Below, piece by piece: positions 30,796-41,080 of a stretch of DNA of 64,000 nucleotides. Position 1 is the first letter of the stretch. Each line of letters begins with the position of its first letter. The notes beneath the pieces are model-generated. The model was given only the letters and a program-made list of their open reading frames with translations, ran no database searches and was not told the origin of the DNA. Source of the DNA: Pseudoips prasinana (lineage: Eukaryota > Arthropoda > Insecta > Lepidoptera > Nolidae). Both the position numbers and the translations under genes were made by a program. Location: contig OX621237.1 of NCBI GenBank assembly GCA_951640165.1, forward strand, positions 3,286,001 to 3,350,000, in the 5' to 3' direction.

Positions 30796-31819
30796 TAGTA
30801 GGGGAGACCAGAGTTAAATGTTCCGATTTTCAGTTAACCTCAAAATTTGTTAAGAGTTTTTGACTTTAATCTTCCTAGGCTGCGATTAATATCAACTTAC
30901 ATATTTCACTTTGCTATTAAGATAGTATTTTGGGCTATTTATTGTGAGATTTATTTATTATAATTTTTTTTATAACCAAACCCAGAAAGTAACCACTTAC
31001 CCCGACTCGGGGTTGCTAAGTGGTTACCATATCTGTTAAACTATTGTTGTTGAAATAAAAAAATTATAAATTATTTCACTGTCTGTTTATTCAGTAGTAA
31101 TTAATTAGCAATAAGGTAAGGTAAACATTTGTATGTTTTAACATTATATGTCCTTAAACAAATATTGAACATTTAGTAATCATGAACCATTCTCATAACT
31201 TGTATCTAATAAACCTTGGTAATTATATCAGTCTTCAATCATTTTGCCTTATCTTAGGCTTAAAATATAAATTATATAAAACTTAAAGAAACAAGTAGGT
31301 AATGATAATTTGTATTTAAATAATGAAAAAACATTAAGAGCTAATCAGCTTTGATAATTATTGTGGTTAAAAATTATTTCAGTCTTAGGCTGAAAATGAT
31401 CATCATAAAAACATAAACAAATGCCATCATAGGCAAAAATCCAAATAACTTATAATTAATCTTCTGAAGATATATCTGAATCATAGTTCATGCTTGTTGA
31501 CGCCGGTGTTCTTATAGACAGATGTGAATTTCTTTTTTAAAAACCAGTTAGCCAATCTGGACCTGCTTTTCTATGTTCATGTCAAGATGATTGAACATTG
31601 GGAGCACTGAAATTTTAGTGCGCATTCGTACTTCACTTAAATATATATCTCTCGTTTCAATATTCCCGGCGCGACTGGCCTGTCGAATATGGCCGCCGTC
31701 AGGGTGCTGTGACATTGTATTTTATGTCGCGTTTTATCAATATTCCTATCCCTGTTCCTCGAGTTACTTCAGTCGGAACAACTTACCCCGGTTACTTTTA
31801 GCCCCGCGCTCCCCTACTA
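30796..31819. mobile_element. Probable non-autonomous DNA transposon, 1.0 kb
   Basis: The left end TAGTAGGGGAGACC and complement of the right end TAGTAGGGGAGCGC are followed by similar TGTTCCGA motifs. An internal inverted repeat (GTAACCACTTACCCCGA / TCGGGG..TAAGTGGTTACC) lies at about 30988-31028. TA flanks suggest a TA-targeting element. No transposase is seen. Confidence 0.55.
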
Positions 31820-32448
31820 TAATTGTCACTTAAACCGTTACCACAAATCAATATATAAAGGATTGAAATTGTGCTATGAACACCAAGCACGTACAGATTC
31901 AGAACAACCATTAATGGGTCACACAAAAATGTTGTCTTGTGCGTGGATCGCCGAGATAGTCATGAGGCAATTACCCTTACATGGGCCACACGAGCAGTCG
32001 TACACCAAACGTATTACCCCCGTATTTGTTTTTACTATTTAAACTGAACATAGGCAACGGAAAGGTTTATGAATTTTATATCTAGAGAATATATTCGTCC
32101 AAAAATGATTTAAAATAGAATGTACCGGCCGATAACGATTATTTAAATATAACTTCAACAGAACTGGCGCGACTTTGTTAGAGAATTAAAATATATATAT
32201 AAGGTTAATTTATTGTTGTGCTAAAGTTTCATTGATTTTGAATCACACTTCATTTTCACAACTTATTACTTTTCTCGTGCTTTTACGACTAGAAGTCACT
32301 TTTTACAATGATTTAACATCAATTGACGTACCTAGTAGTAAAGTTTTGTAAGCAATACCTGTAGGTACATGTTTACCGCGAATATTTTTCTTTATATATC
32401 ATGCTTTTAATTAAATAGTCTATGCATAAGACAAATCATAATCATATC
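31820..32448. other. No recognisable feature
   Basis: AT-rich, nothing supported. Confidence 0.45.
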
Positions 32449-32635
32449 AGCCGTAAGACCTCCACTGCTGGACAAACGCATCTCCCAAAGAGCTCCACAA
32501 TTACTTGTCTGGCGCTAGCCGCTTGAAGCAGCGTCTAACGACCCTCCCAAAATCATCGGTTCATCTTGTAGGAGGCCTACCCACGCCGTATCTTCTAGTT
32601 CGTTGCCGCCACTCAAGAACCTTTATAGCAGAACT
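32449..32635 (-). repeat. RTE LINE 3'-end fragment, antisense
   Basis: Begins CATATCAGCCGTAAGACCTCC and runs through CATCGGTTCATCTTGTAGG and GCCGCCACTCAAGAACCTTT, matching the left part of the RTE at 60755. Confidence 0.8.
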
Positions 32636-32639
32636 ATTA

Positions 32640-33411
32640 AGAAATAATTATAGTACAAAACTACGCAGGATATAGTGCAGGAGTGTGTGCAAACAGGTAA
32701 TCAAACAAGTAAATAAATAAATAAATCTCTCGTAAAAGTTCATATATAAATTACATTGCGATGTATAGACAATTTTTGCTTAACTAGAACTTTAGAGAGA
32801 GCTGGAGTCTGTACTAGGCTCTAAACCTGTATGACAGATCTCCAGGCATTCTGCAATCTTGCATGTCGCGCAAGTATTTTATTATAAGAAACAAAATTTA
32901 ATTCAATACTAAAACTGAGTTGCATACAAAAACAGTTGAGAGACAAGAATGCTACTACATTAAAGAAATAAAAATAAAAAATTGAGTTTGATGGTGTTTA
33001 CAAGTATGAGTCTCTTTACCTACCTCACTCTCAAAATATTACTAAATCGGACCAAAAAGTTACTGGGATTATTCTGGCAAGAAACACACCTATGAGACCA
33101 ATCCCGAAATAGACTGAATGTAAAAATAAAACAGAATAGTTTTTAGATTACGGTAAACATAACAACAAAGATGCAAGGAAACATTCTCAGAAAACTTGTC
33201 AACCGTAATCTTCAATAACAAAAGTCCTCACAAATAATTCTAACCATCAAAATATTCAATAAAGCCTCCAACTTACAACGAGTGACCGCCCGCCCTCGCC
33301 GCCCGCCTAAGCTTAAATATAACAAAGACTACGGAAAATAATAGACGAGTCATTTGCCAGAAACATTTCAGGTACGATACCTAAATTAAGGTTACCTCTA
33401 TGGTCTAGCCA
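32640..33411. other. No recognisable feature
   Basis: AT-rich DNA. A (TAAA)n stretch at about 32709-32728. Confidence 0.45.
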
Positions 33412-33935
33412 ACTACAATTATACTTTCGTCGAGCGATAGCGTGTTCAATCGCAGAAAATTAATGGGTTGAAATCCCTGTTGGAGTCAAAAAGTAGCACC
33501 CACTGAGATTTTTTTTTCGTCGGTCCTGTGCCTTTAAAGTCCTTGGTCGCATCAAAAAGCCGCCACGTCCTATAATATCTATCTAGGTACAATGTCACAC
33601 AGATCATCCTAGCCCCAAACTAAGCAAAGCTTGTACTATAGGTACCCGGCGACGATATACATACTTAAATAGATAGATAAATACTTAAATACATAGAAAA
33701 CATCCATGACTCAGAAACAAATATTCATGCTCATCAAACAAATATTTGCACTTACCGGGATTCGAACCCAGGACCACCAGCTTCGTAGGCAGGAGCACTA
33801 CCAACTAGGCTACGGTGACCGTCAAAATATACCGTCTATAGCATTAAGAGAGTGGGGATAGAGAGTGCAAAAGTGTTAGTCCAAACAATATAACTTGTCT
33901 TGCTAAATGACTAGTCTCTATTGAGATTGGCCACT
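33412..33935 (+). repeat. Degraded SINE-A interrupted by SINE-B
   Basis: Head remnant at 33412-33545 (GATAGCGTGTTCAATCGCAG) and body remnant at 33837-33935 (GATTGGCCACTGGAG), with SINE-B in between. Confidence 0.5.
33585..33824 (-). mobile_element. tRNA-derived SINE (family B), antisense
   Basis: Near-identical to 17566-17804: reverse B box CCGGGATTCGAACCCAGG and reverse A box CAACTAGGCTACGG. Confidence 0.85.
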
Positions 33936-33959
33936 GGAGTAGGTCGTTATTATACAGTA

Positions 33960-34250
33960 CTAGCTGTGCCCCGCGGTTTCACCCACGTTTATCCATCCAT
34001 CGAAAATGTAAGTGCTTGGCACTTGTCAGCATTCTCCATTTATCCCGTTGTAGAGCCATCTCTATTACTTCTTTATAACCTTACACCCGCGTTAAACTTT
34101 ATAAATTATAACCTACGTTTTATTTGGATGTAGGTATAAGCCGTATTACTATAAAGTTTCATGAAAATCCGTTCTGTAGTTCTGGCATGAAGGAGTAACA
34201 AACATTCATCCATCCAGATATCCTCAAAACTATCACATTTAGAATATAAG
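33960..34250 (-). mobile_element. Helitron fragment with internal insertion
   Basis: Starts CTAGCTGTGCCCCGCGG. About 95 foreign bases (34000-34090) separate the hairpin side from CGCGTTAAACTTTATAAAT. Confidence 0.65.
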
Positions 34251-34261
34251 TTTTTTTTTAT

Positions 34262-34385
34262 ATCGTGGAACATTATTCGCACAATAAGCTACTATCCCAA
34301 ACTAGGCAGAGCTTGTACTGTGGAAACCAGATAACTAATATATTACATATACTACTTTTCTTTTGTAACTACTTACTTATATAGA
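34262..34385 (-). repeat. SINE family C body fragment
   Basis: CCCAAACTAGGCAGAGCTTG to TACTTTTCTTTTGTAA; the tRNA head is absent. Confidence 0.65.
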
Positions 34386-34388
34386 TAA

Positions 34389-34708
34389 CTAGCTGTGCCC
34401 CGCGGTTTTACCCGCGTTAAATTTTATAAATTATCCCAGCTCCTCCCCGTAGGTGATAGCGTGATAATATGTAGCCTATATGTTGACCCAACCTCTTAGT
34501 AATATTCATACAAAATTTGATGTAAATTTATGCAGTACTTTTTGAGTTTAGCCCGCACATACATACAGACAAACAGACACACAGACAAAAATTCTAATAA
34601 CTATATTTTTGGCGTCGATATCGAATGTAGATCACGCCCCAAGTATCCTTTTAGAAAAATATTCAATGTACAGTTTTGACTTTTCTACGATTTTATTATA
34701 TGTATAGA
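34389..34708 (-). mobile_element. Non-autonomous Helitron, complete
   Basis: CTAGCTGTGCCCCGCGG at the left and TATGTATAGA at the right, flanked by A and T. The full-length R1-clade LINE is inserted two bases beyond its terminus. Confidence 0.8.
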
Positions 34709-34710
34709 TT
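34698..34710. repeat. 13-bp target-site duplication, left copy
   Basis: ATATGTATAGATT here is repeated at 39759-39771 immediately after the poly(A). Confidence 0.9.
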
Positions 34711-35027
34711 TTCCCTTCCCGCTACGCTACGGCTCAGTGCGTCGGAGGTTCGCTGTGAAATAATATTATTTTTCTGCTATTTCGTGATTGTTTTGTGACC
34801 TGTGTTTTGTTTCTAGCTTTAGTGTTAGTGCTAAATACTACAATCTGTAAGTTTTTTAAGTGTTTTAATAAGTAATATCTGGATTTTAGTTCAAATTATC
34901 GTTCGGTGAGTAAGTTTAACTTTTTTCTTGTGAGGGTACCGCGTCATAGTCACAGTTACTTGTTATCGTGCTAAATTAGTTATCGTGCTGTTTACATTAA
35001 AGCGCTTGCTTATTTCGTGTGAATAAC

Positions 35028-36338
35028 ATGTCAAAAATGAATGATGTCCCCCCCGATAGAGGGCGGAACGCATTTGGGAGAAGTAAACAGACTCCCAGAA
35101 CGCCCCCTTCAGGCTTCAACAAACGAGTGTTAGACGATGCGTCACCGACGTTTTGTACTCCCGATGGTCAACAGGAATCGGACATAAAACGTTTTCGGGG
35201 ATCTCAATCCGATTATTCGTCTTCATTAAATATTAGCGATACAAACAGTGCGGAATATAATTATTGCGATCTTGTGACACAAGCTTCCGTTTATCTGTCA
35301 AAGGTTAACGAATTAGTCAGTGATTCCAACTCGGGTATGAATATCGCGAATAAGCTATCGGTGATGGATTGTACGCAGCGCCTTACCAGTATTATTTCAT
35401 TACTTGCGCTTAAATCTTCATGCAATGAAACTAAATTGGCGAACGCAGAACGTCAGTTAGATCTTTGCGTAAATAAAACCAATTCTGAGATTCCTACGTA
35501 CGCGGAACAATTAAAACTGCGTTTACCGAAAAAAACCGCCGCCCCCATAGTACAGACGCGAAAACCGGTTCCTTCAATTATTGCGTATCCCACCGCTGAG
35601 CGATCAGCGGAGTTCGCGACTTCGTCGGCGACCAAGGAAGCGCTTATGAAAGCTATAAAACCCGCGGACGACGGTTTTCAAATAGTAGGCGTTAAAAAAA
35701 CTTCCAATTCTGGCGTTGTACTCCGAGTGGCAAATGAAACCCAACTCAATAAAATTCGCTCTGTCGAGGCCATTCGTTCGGCGGGTTTAAAACTTCAAAC
35801 TCCATCCGGGCGACGACCGCGCATACTTATAAAAGATATACCGTCGTCAATGGACGACCAGGTCTTTTTAACGGCGTTATACAGGCAAAATATCAAAGAT
35901 AGTGATCTTAAAGTCAGCGAAGACGATTTTACGTCTAAAACTAAAATTGTGCGCAAGCGTAACGTAGCTAATGGGCGCAAGTGGGTGGGAATTGAGCTCG
36001 AACCGGAGATTAGAAAACATTTAGTCAGCACTAAAGAAAAACTTTTCATCGACTGGGCTACATGCCGCTTTATTGATGATTTAGAGGTAGTTCGGTGTTT
36101 AAACTGCCAGCAATATGGGCATGTTGTCAAGTACTGTAGTAATAAATTACCTACCTGTGCCTTATGCGCAGAAGCACATCCCACAAAATCATGTAAGCAC
36201 CACAATGACCCAGAATTTAAACCAGTTTGTGCATCGTGTAAAACATATAAAAAACCTCACGACCACAAATGCGGCTCGGACAACTGCCCCACATTTAAGC
36301 ATAAACTTGAGCAGTTAGTGCTAAATACCAAATATTAA
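35028..36338 (+). CDS. R1-clade ORF1 (Gag-like RNA-binding protein)
   Basis: A 436-residue nucleic-acid-binding protein that packages the element RNA. The N-terminal third is polar and low in complexity (DVPPDRGRNAFGRSKQTPRT). A central domain with GRRPRILIKDIP and KWVGIELEPEIRK resembles the conserved region of R1/Jockey Gag proteins. The C-terminus has three zinc knuckles from about residue 357: CLNCQQYGHVVKYC (CX2CX4HX4C), CALCAEAHPTKSC (CX2CX3HX4C) and CASCKTYKKPHDHKC. I chose the ATG at 35028; an in-frame GTG lies three codons upstream. The stop TAA (36336-36338) is one base from the ORF2 ATG, which suggests coupled or reinitiated translation. Confidence 0.9.
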   Translation: MSKMNDVPPDRGRNAFGRSKQTPRTPPSGFNKRVLDDASPTFCTPDGQQESDIKRFRGSQSDYSSSLNISDTNSAEYNYCDLVTQASVYLSKVNELVSDSNSGMNIANKLSVMDCTQRLTSIISLLALKSSCNETKLANAERQLDLCVNKTNSEIPTYAEQLKLRLPKKTAAPIVQTRKPVPSIIAYPTAERSAEFATSSATKEALMKAIKPADDGFQIVGVKKTSNSGVVLRVANETQLNKIRSVEAIRSAGLKLQTPSGRRPRILIKDIPSSMDDQVFLTALYRQNIKDSDLKVSEDDFTSKTKIVRKRNVANGRKWVGIELEPEIRKHLVSTKEKLFIDWATCRFIDDLEVVRCLNCQQYGHVVKYCSNKLPTCALCAEAHPTKSCKHHNDPEFKPVCASCKTYKKPHDHKCGSDNCPTFKHKLEQLVLNTKY

Positions 36339-36339
36339 T

Positions 36340-39300
36340 ATGGCTTACTTAAAAATAGGGCAGCTAAATCTTCACAACGATAGGGTTGCGACATCAGAGT
36401 TGGAAACTTTAGTCAATGAATACAACTTAGATATAGTGCTTGTACAAGAACAATATCAATATGCGCGTTTAAAAAATAAATTGGTGCAGCTAGACAACAA
36501 ATCACGGGCTGCTATTTACGTAACGCGTACTAATTTTACGGTAAGCGCTATGCGAAACCTCATGACGTCACACTGTGCTGTCGCTGAAATATCATCCCCA
36601 TCCTGGAAAGTTTACGTACTGAGCTGTTATTTTCAGTATTCAGATCCTGTCGGTCCCCATTTACATCACTTGCGCCATGTTTTGATGTCCCTCAAAGGAC
36701 ACAAAATTATTATTGGCGCAGATGTTAACGCATCCTCTACGTTATGGTATGGCAAATACCGTTCAAGCGATACAGAACGGCGGAACGCCGTCGAAGATTT
36801 CGTCGCTGAGATGAATCTATCAATACATAACACTCCTGATGCACCGCCTACTTATTGTAGCCCTACTGGCGAATCTTTTATTGACGTCACTTTTTCAAGC
36901 TCAGACGTCCGAATAGATGGATGGCGTGTTTTGCCTGACGCTTCATCCAGTGATCACCGCTTAATCGTGTACGAGTTTGTTCCTCGGTTGGCACAAAGAC
37001 CTACGGCTATTTACGGTAACTATAGATATCGGCTCAAAGGGGCCGATTGGGATTTTTTCAGAGCTCTTTTTGCCGCGCATGCCAGGGATTTCACCCGGGA
37101 TGAACTAACAACAGAGGAATGTGCTGTAATGATGTCGGACACTTTTACCTACTGTGCCGATATTGCCATAGGCCGCGTCCCTATTACTAATATTCGAAGA
37201 TGCGATTGGTGGAATAACTACTTAATTAAAGTTCGATGTGAATTTCGGAGAGCACGTAAAAAATATAATAAACTAAAAAAACGTAAAATTGTAGGCGATG
37301 TTTTAAATAATGCATATATAAATCTCAAAATAGCTCGTTCACGTTACCGCTCGTCAATAGAGAAATCCAAAGGCAATCTTATTAGAAAAATAGTCGATAA
37401 ATTAGATAAAGAAGGCCCGTGGTCGCCCCTATACCATGAGTTTAAAGCAAATAGGTCTATAGATTTAGCTTATATTCAAAACATAAAAATCAATAATACC
37501 TACACCAGTGGCATAGAGGAGACCACGGAATCCTTACTTAATTCGCTCATACCTGATGATAGTTCCTTGAACGATAATGACTACCATAAGCAGATTAGAC
37601 AGTGGGCAAACAATCCACCCGCTACCTATATGTCTAGTCTTCCTACAATTAATGAGTTTATGAATACTGTGAAATCGCTACCTGTTAACAAAGCTTCAGG
37701 TGAAGATAAAATATCCAACAAAATGATAATAGAAGCCACAAAACAATCCGGTGATTCAATACTAAAAGTTTTTAATCGTTGCATATCTGAAGGGACTTTT
37801 CCGCGTTCTTGGCGCAGCGGTTTTATTCGTATTATACCAAAAAATGGCGATAAACTGCCTGAAGACCCTAAGTCATACCGACCAATAACGTTACTGCCTT
37901 CCTTAGGCAAGCTTCTAGAACGACTTATTGTACCGCGATTGCTGCCGGGAGGACCAAAATTTCACGGAAATCAATTTGGTTTTACTGCGGGTAAATCGAC
38001 AGTGGACGCAGCTATCTCAGTGAGGAAAGCTGTAAACTCGTCCGAATGTAAATACGTTTTGGCCATATTCCTAGATATTTCAGGGGCGTTTGATAATACT
38101 TGGTGGCCAATTTTGTTACAAAAACTTAAGTTACGCGGTTGTTACAGTAATATATATTCGATAATCACATCTTATTTCGTACATGGCTCTGCAACTCTTA
38201 AGCTTGGTCACTTCAGAGTCACTAAATCGTTAACCATGGGTTGCCCCCAGGGCTCAGTGCTCGCGCCGTATCTCTGGAACTTGGGTTTTGATGACTTCTT
38301 GACATTACCCTTGCCATCACGCTGCTCTCTAACGGCATATGCTGACGATGGCCTCTTACTTATACAGGGTAACTCCAGGAGAGAGTTGGAAAATCTGGCT
38401 CAAACTTGCTTAAGTATGATAAGTGAATGGGGTAAAAGAAATCGCCTTACATTTGCTCCTCATAAAACCTACCAACTCCTTCTTAAAGGTGAACTAAAAT
38501 CCCCCCCGGGCGTAAAACTTAATAATGTTACTGTAAAACGCAAAATATCAACCTGTTATTTGGGTTTAGTTTTAGAAAAGAATTTCTCGTTTATAGAACA
38601 TATTAAATCAGTTGGGGAAAAAGCTAAGCGAAACTTTTTTGCACTTACAAGGATATCGACGGCAACCTGGGGCCTCTCTTTTAATACTCTTAAAATCATT
38701 TACGGGGCAACCTATCTTGGGTGTATATGCTACGGCTCGCCTGTGTGGGCTGATAGGGCTACCATCGGAGCTGCTCGCCGTAAATTACTACAAAGCCAGA
38801 GGTTGGCGTTGATATTTCTGTGTAAAGCCTATAGAACAGTGAGCACAGAGGCCCTACCTGTCCTAGCGGGTGTACTACCGGTTGATCTTGAAGTACAAAG
38901 ACGAGCAGCAATGTATTATTCTACGCGCGATAATTTAGAAAATGATTTCTTATCATTACGCGACCGTGCGAAAATAACCAGGCTATTTATGCCAATAGCT
39001 GACTTAAATAACGAACTACTAAATGAATGGCAATGTAGATGGAATACGTCAACCAAGGGTCGCCATCTGCACCAGTTCTTTCCGGACGTACGCGAACGGT
39101 TAAATAAAACTTGGCTAATCATAGACCATTGTGTTGCACAATTTCTTACCGGACACGGCAATTTTAAAAGTAAATTGTATAGTTTCAAATTAGTATCTTC
39201 ACCAATCTGTCTGTGCTCAACATCCAGTAACGAATATGAACAAACTGCTCACCACATCCTGTGGGAGTGTGATCTCTGGCAAAATCAGCGTGATATTATG

Positions 39301-39417
39301 TTAAACAGCTTGCAACCAATATCTGGAGTAGTTTATTATACGGATCTTGTAGCAACAAGGAACAACTTCCGTGCGTTTAAGCGTTTTTGCCATACCTACT
39401 ATTGGAATCAAATATAA
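36340..39417 (+). CDS. R1-clade ORF2: endonuclease and reverse transcriptase
   Basis: 1025 residues, uninterrupted. The APE-type endonuclease (about 1-215) shows IGQLNLHN, VLVQEQYQY, IIIGADVNAS (126-130) and SSSDHRLIV (SDH 204-206); it nicks the target. The reverse transcriptase domain includes PVNKASGEDKISNKMI, YRPITLLPSLGKLLERL, FLDISGAFDNTWW, TMGCPQGSVLAPYLWN and the catalytic AYADDGLLL (YADD 667-670). The C-terminal cysteine-histidine motif CLCSTSSNEYEQTAHHILWEC (about 958-978) matches the CCHC of R1 elements. Together these support target-primed reverse transcription. The order of domains and the absence of RNase H fit the R1 clade. All key residues are present. Confidence 0.92.
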   Translation: MAYLKIGQLNLHNDRVATSELETLVNEYNLDIVLVQEQYQYARLKNKLVQLDNKSRAAIYVTRTNFTVSAMRNLMTSHCAVAEISSPSWKVYVLSCYFQYSDPVGPHLHHLRHVLMSLKGHKIIIGADVNASSTLWYGKYRSSDTERRNAVEDFVAEMNLSIHNTPDAPPTYCSPTGESFIDVTFSSSDVRIDGWRVLPDASSSDHRLIVYEFVPRLAQRPTAIYGNYRYRLKGADWDFFRALFAAHARDFTRDELTTEECAVMMSDTFTYCADIAIGRVPITNIRRCDWWNNYLIKVRCEFRRARKKYNKLKKRKIVGDVLNNAYINLKIARSRYRSSIEKSKGNLIRKIVDKLDKEGPWSPLYHEFKANRSIDLAYIQNIKINNTYTSGIEETTESLLNSLIPDDSSLNDNDYHKQIRQWANNPPATYMSSLPTINEFMNTVKSLPVNKASGEDKISNKMIIEATKQSGDSILKVFNRCISEGTFPRSWRSGFIRIIPKNGDKLPEDPKSYRPITLLPSLGKLLERLIVPRLLPGGPKFHGNQFGFTAGKSTVDAAISVRKAVNSSECKYVLAIFLDISGAFDNTWWPILLQKLKLRGCYSNIYSIITSYFVHGSATLKLGHFRVTKSLTMGCPQGSVLAPYLWNLGFDDFLTLPLPSRCSLTAYADDGLLLIQGNSRRELENLAQTCLSMISEWGKRNRLTFAPHKTYQLLLKGELKSPPGVKLNNVTVKRKISTCYLGLVLEKNFSFIEHIKSVGEKAKRNFFALTRISTATWGLSFNTLKIIYGATYLGCICYGSPVWADRATIGAARRKLLQSQRLALIFLCKAYRTVSTEALPVLAGVLPVDLEVQRRAAMYYSTRDNLENDFLSLRDRAKITRLFMPIADLNNELLNEWQCRWNTSTKGRHLHQFFPDVRERLNKTWLIIDHCVAQFLTGHGNFKSKLYSFKLVSSPICLCSTSSNEYEQTAHHILWECDLWQNQRDIMLNSLQPISGVVYYTDLVATRNNFRAFKRFCHTYYWNQI

Positions 39418-39739
39418 CAGCTCACTTAGGACCCTTAAATTGATCCTCGGTGCTTTTGCAGCTGGCTTCTCTAGTTGCAAATCTCTCATTTTATGAGGCT
39501 ATAGCCTCTTTACATCATTCTGTCTCCCGCTTTGCTCTGGAGGGAAGTGGAACTATTCATTTTCTAACTCCTCCTTTTTTCTGTTTCTGATTAAATTCGT
39601 TGCGGGATCCAAGACAGTTAAAGCGATTCCCCGGGACATGCCTGAGCTTCACCGCTCAGTGTCATTTCATTGTGTGCCACTGTTGATCCTGGCTTACAGG
39701 AGTTGCAGTGGTGGGTAAGAGGGAGGGACTAGTCCCGAC
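39418..39739 (+). other. R1-clade element 3' UTR
   Basis: Non-coding. Antisense copies of its end occur at 51262-51372 and 51846-52068, sharing TGGTGGGTAAGAGGGAGGGA-type sequence in reverse. Confidence 0.8.
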
Positions 39740-39796
39740 AAAAAAAAAAAAAAAAAAAATATGTATAGATTACACCTAGACTCAGGACAAACACTG

Positions 39797-40018
39797 CACG
39801 TGTGGCGCAGCGGCTAAGACAGTGGCCTCGTCGCTTCGTGTCGCGGGTTCGAGTCCCGCGCCGGACAACAATAGTTAATGAGGTATATGTGTGACCCATA
39901 AATAGTTGTTCTGAGTCTGGATGTAATTTGTGTCCGTCCATTATATATCATATGTTTGTTAAGTACCCCGCGACACAGGGATCATTTCATAATGCGGGCG
40001 TTGTCTTTAAAAAAATAT
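39797..40018 (+). mobile_element. tRNA-derived SINE (family D)
   Basis: Head GTGTGGCGCAGCGGCTAAGA (A box) and GCGGGTTCGAGTCCCGCGCC (B box with perfect arm). The body has AAATAGTTGTTCTGAGTCTG and ends GCGGGCGTTGTCTTTAAAA. Copies are at 46500 and 54323. Confidence 0.85.
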
Positions 40019-40024
40019 ATTAAT

Positions 40025-40125
40025 TTACTTTAAACAGACATGCACACAAATATCTGTCCTGAGTGGGAATCGGACTCACGACCTGCGGCATGAAAAGCAA
40101 GCATTTACCAACCACGCCCATAGTA
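40025..40125 (-). repeat. SINE family C head, antisense
   Basis: AGACATGCACACAAATATCT, GTGGGAATCGGACTC and CAACCACGCC match the family C tRNA-like head in reverse. Confidence 0.7.
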
Positions 40126-40851
40126 TTTTTTGTTGTTTCATGAAATACAGGTGTATAAATTAAACTTCGTGTTTTGACCGATAAGGATTAAGGTGTGATA
40201 CTGACGGCTTACACAAACTGTCCGTGGCACGGCTTATACGAAGGTCCATGAGTGGGGGTGTAACACCGCCATTTTCTAGACCCCGGGTTAGTACTGAGAA
40301 TATTTCTTTAGAAAAGACTCCTAGACACCCGACTTCATTATCTCCGGATGAATATGCACCCGCTAGACTAACGAGTGAGTCTAGACATCATATTGTTGTA
40401 TAGATATAGAGTGTGCCTACCATAAACTATAGTATATATATATGTGTAACTATATATTTTCAAAATATATTCAGTATTTAATCAACACCAATTGGTTTCA
40501 TTTCTCACTCACATTGACCAACTTACATTATCATGAAACTCAACAATACATGAAAGCGCAGATCACGTCTTAAAATTGTATGTAATTAATCAAGTTTATG
40601 TAATTAACAGTACAAATTGTGTTCTAACTATTTACAAAAATTATAAGCGTTCAATGAAAGTAAAACATTTCATTTATTTTTCCTGTGGCTATTCTATGTA
40701 TTTGTCTACTCTATGGCAGGGGGGCATGCACCGGAAGACCGTTCAGCCTTCTCTTCCTATTGATATAGAAATATATCTAGTACTGTCTTTGTGTACGTTG
40801 TGTTGTGATGTTGTGGAGTAAAACATTGTTTGTTACCTTTTGGTTTTGAGC
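40126..40851. other. No gene; degraded SINE-A at about 40205-40330
   Basis: GGGGGTGTAACACCGCCA and CCCCGGGTTAGTACTGAGAA recall reversed SINE-A; the rest is AT-rich. Confidence 0.4.
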
Positions 40852-40910
40852 AGTGTTTATTCGCTCTGTGAGCTCGACTGAGGGAGTACCTCCACTTCGC
40901 ATAATACACC
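40852..40910. repeat. Dispersed repeat scrap (ACCTCCACTT type)
   Basis: TTATTCGCTCTGTGAGCTCG and GGAGTACCTCCACTT recur at 43690-43745. Confidence 0.55.
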
Positions 40911-41029
40911 ACACGTTATAGTATACGAGAATACATATGCACTTTTAAACTTTCGCGTATCATAATTAAATACCACATTGTTTACAGGTATTAACGCGAC
41001 TAACCTTACAGTACTAACTCAGACTTAAC

Positions 41030-41080
41030 TCGAGTCAGATCATGACCACGATCAATGCAACTTGATCGAAACGTCGGGAA
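41030..41080. repeat. TE-like hairpin with CGAAACGTCGG motif
   Basis: GATCAA-TGCAAC-TTGATC forms a 6-bp stem followed by GAAACGTCGGG, a motif I associate with transposon relics. The CTGATGA core of a hammerhead ribozyme is not present. Confidence 0.35.

Larger units (their letters stand above)
34711..39758 (+). mobile_element. Full-length R1-clade non-LTR retrotransposon
   Basis: 5.05 kb: a 5' UTR of about 317 bases, ORF1 (35028-36338), ORF2 (36340-39417), a 3' UTR of about 320 bases, and a poly(A) of about 19 at 39740-39758, bounded by a 13-bp duplication. Both ORFs are open. R1-clade relatives often insert at fixed rDNA or telomeric sites. This copy lies in a Helitron terminus, and its 3'-UTR fragments at 51262 and 51846 are at a different sequence, so a fixed site is not apparent. 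Confidence 0.9.

Noticed and set aside
35795..36205. 136-codon minus-strand frame
   Set aside because: Shadow of the R1-clade ORF1, whose zinc knuckles establish the true strand and frame.
41030..41080. Hammerhead ribozyme
   Set aside because: The conserved CTGATGA core is absent, so self-cleavage is not supported.
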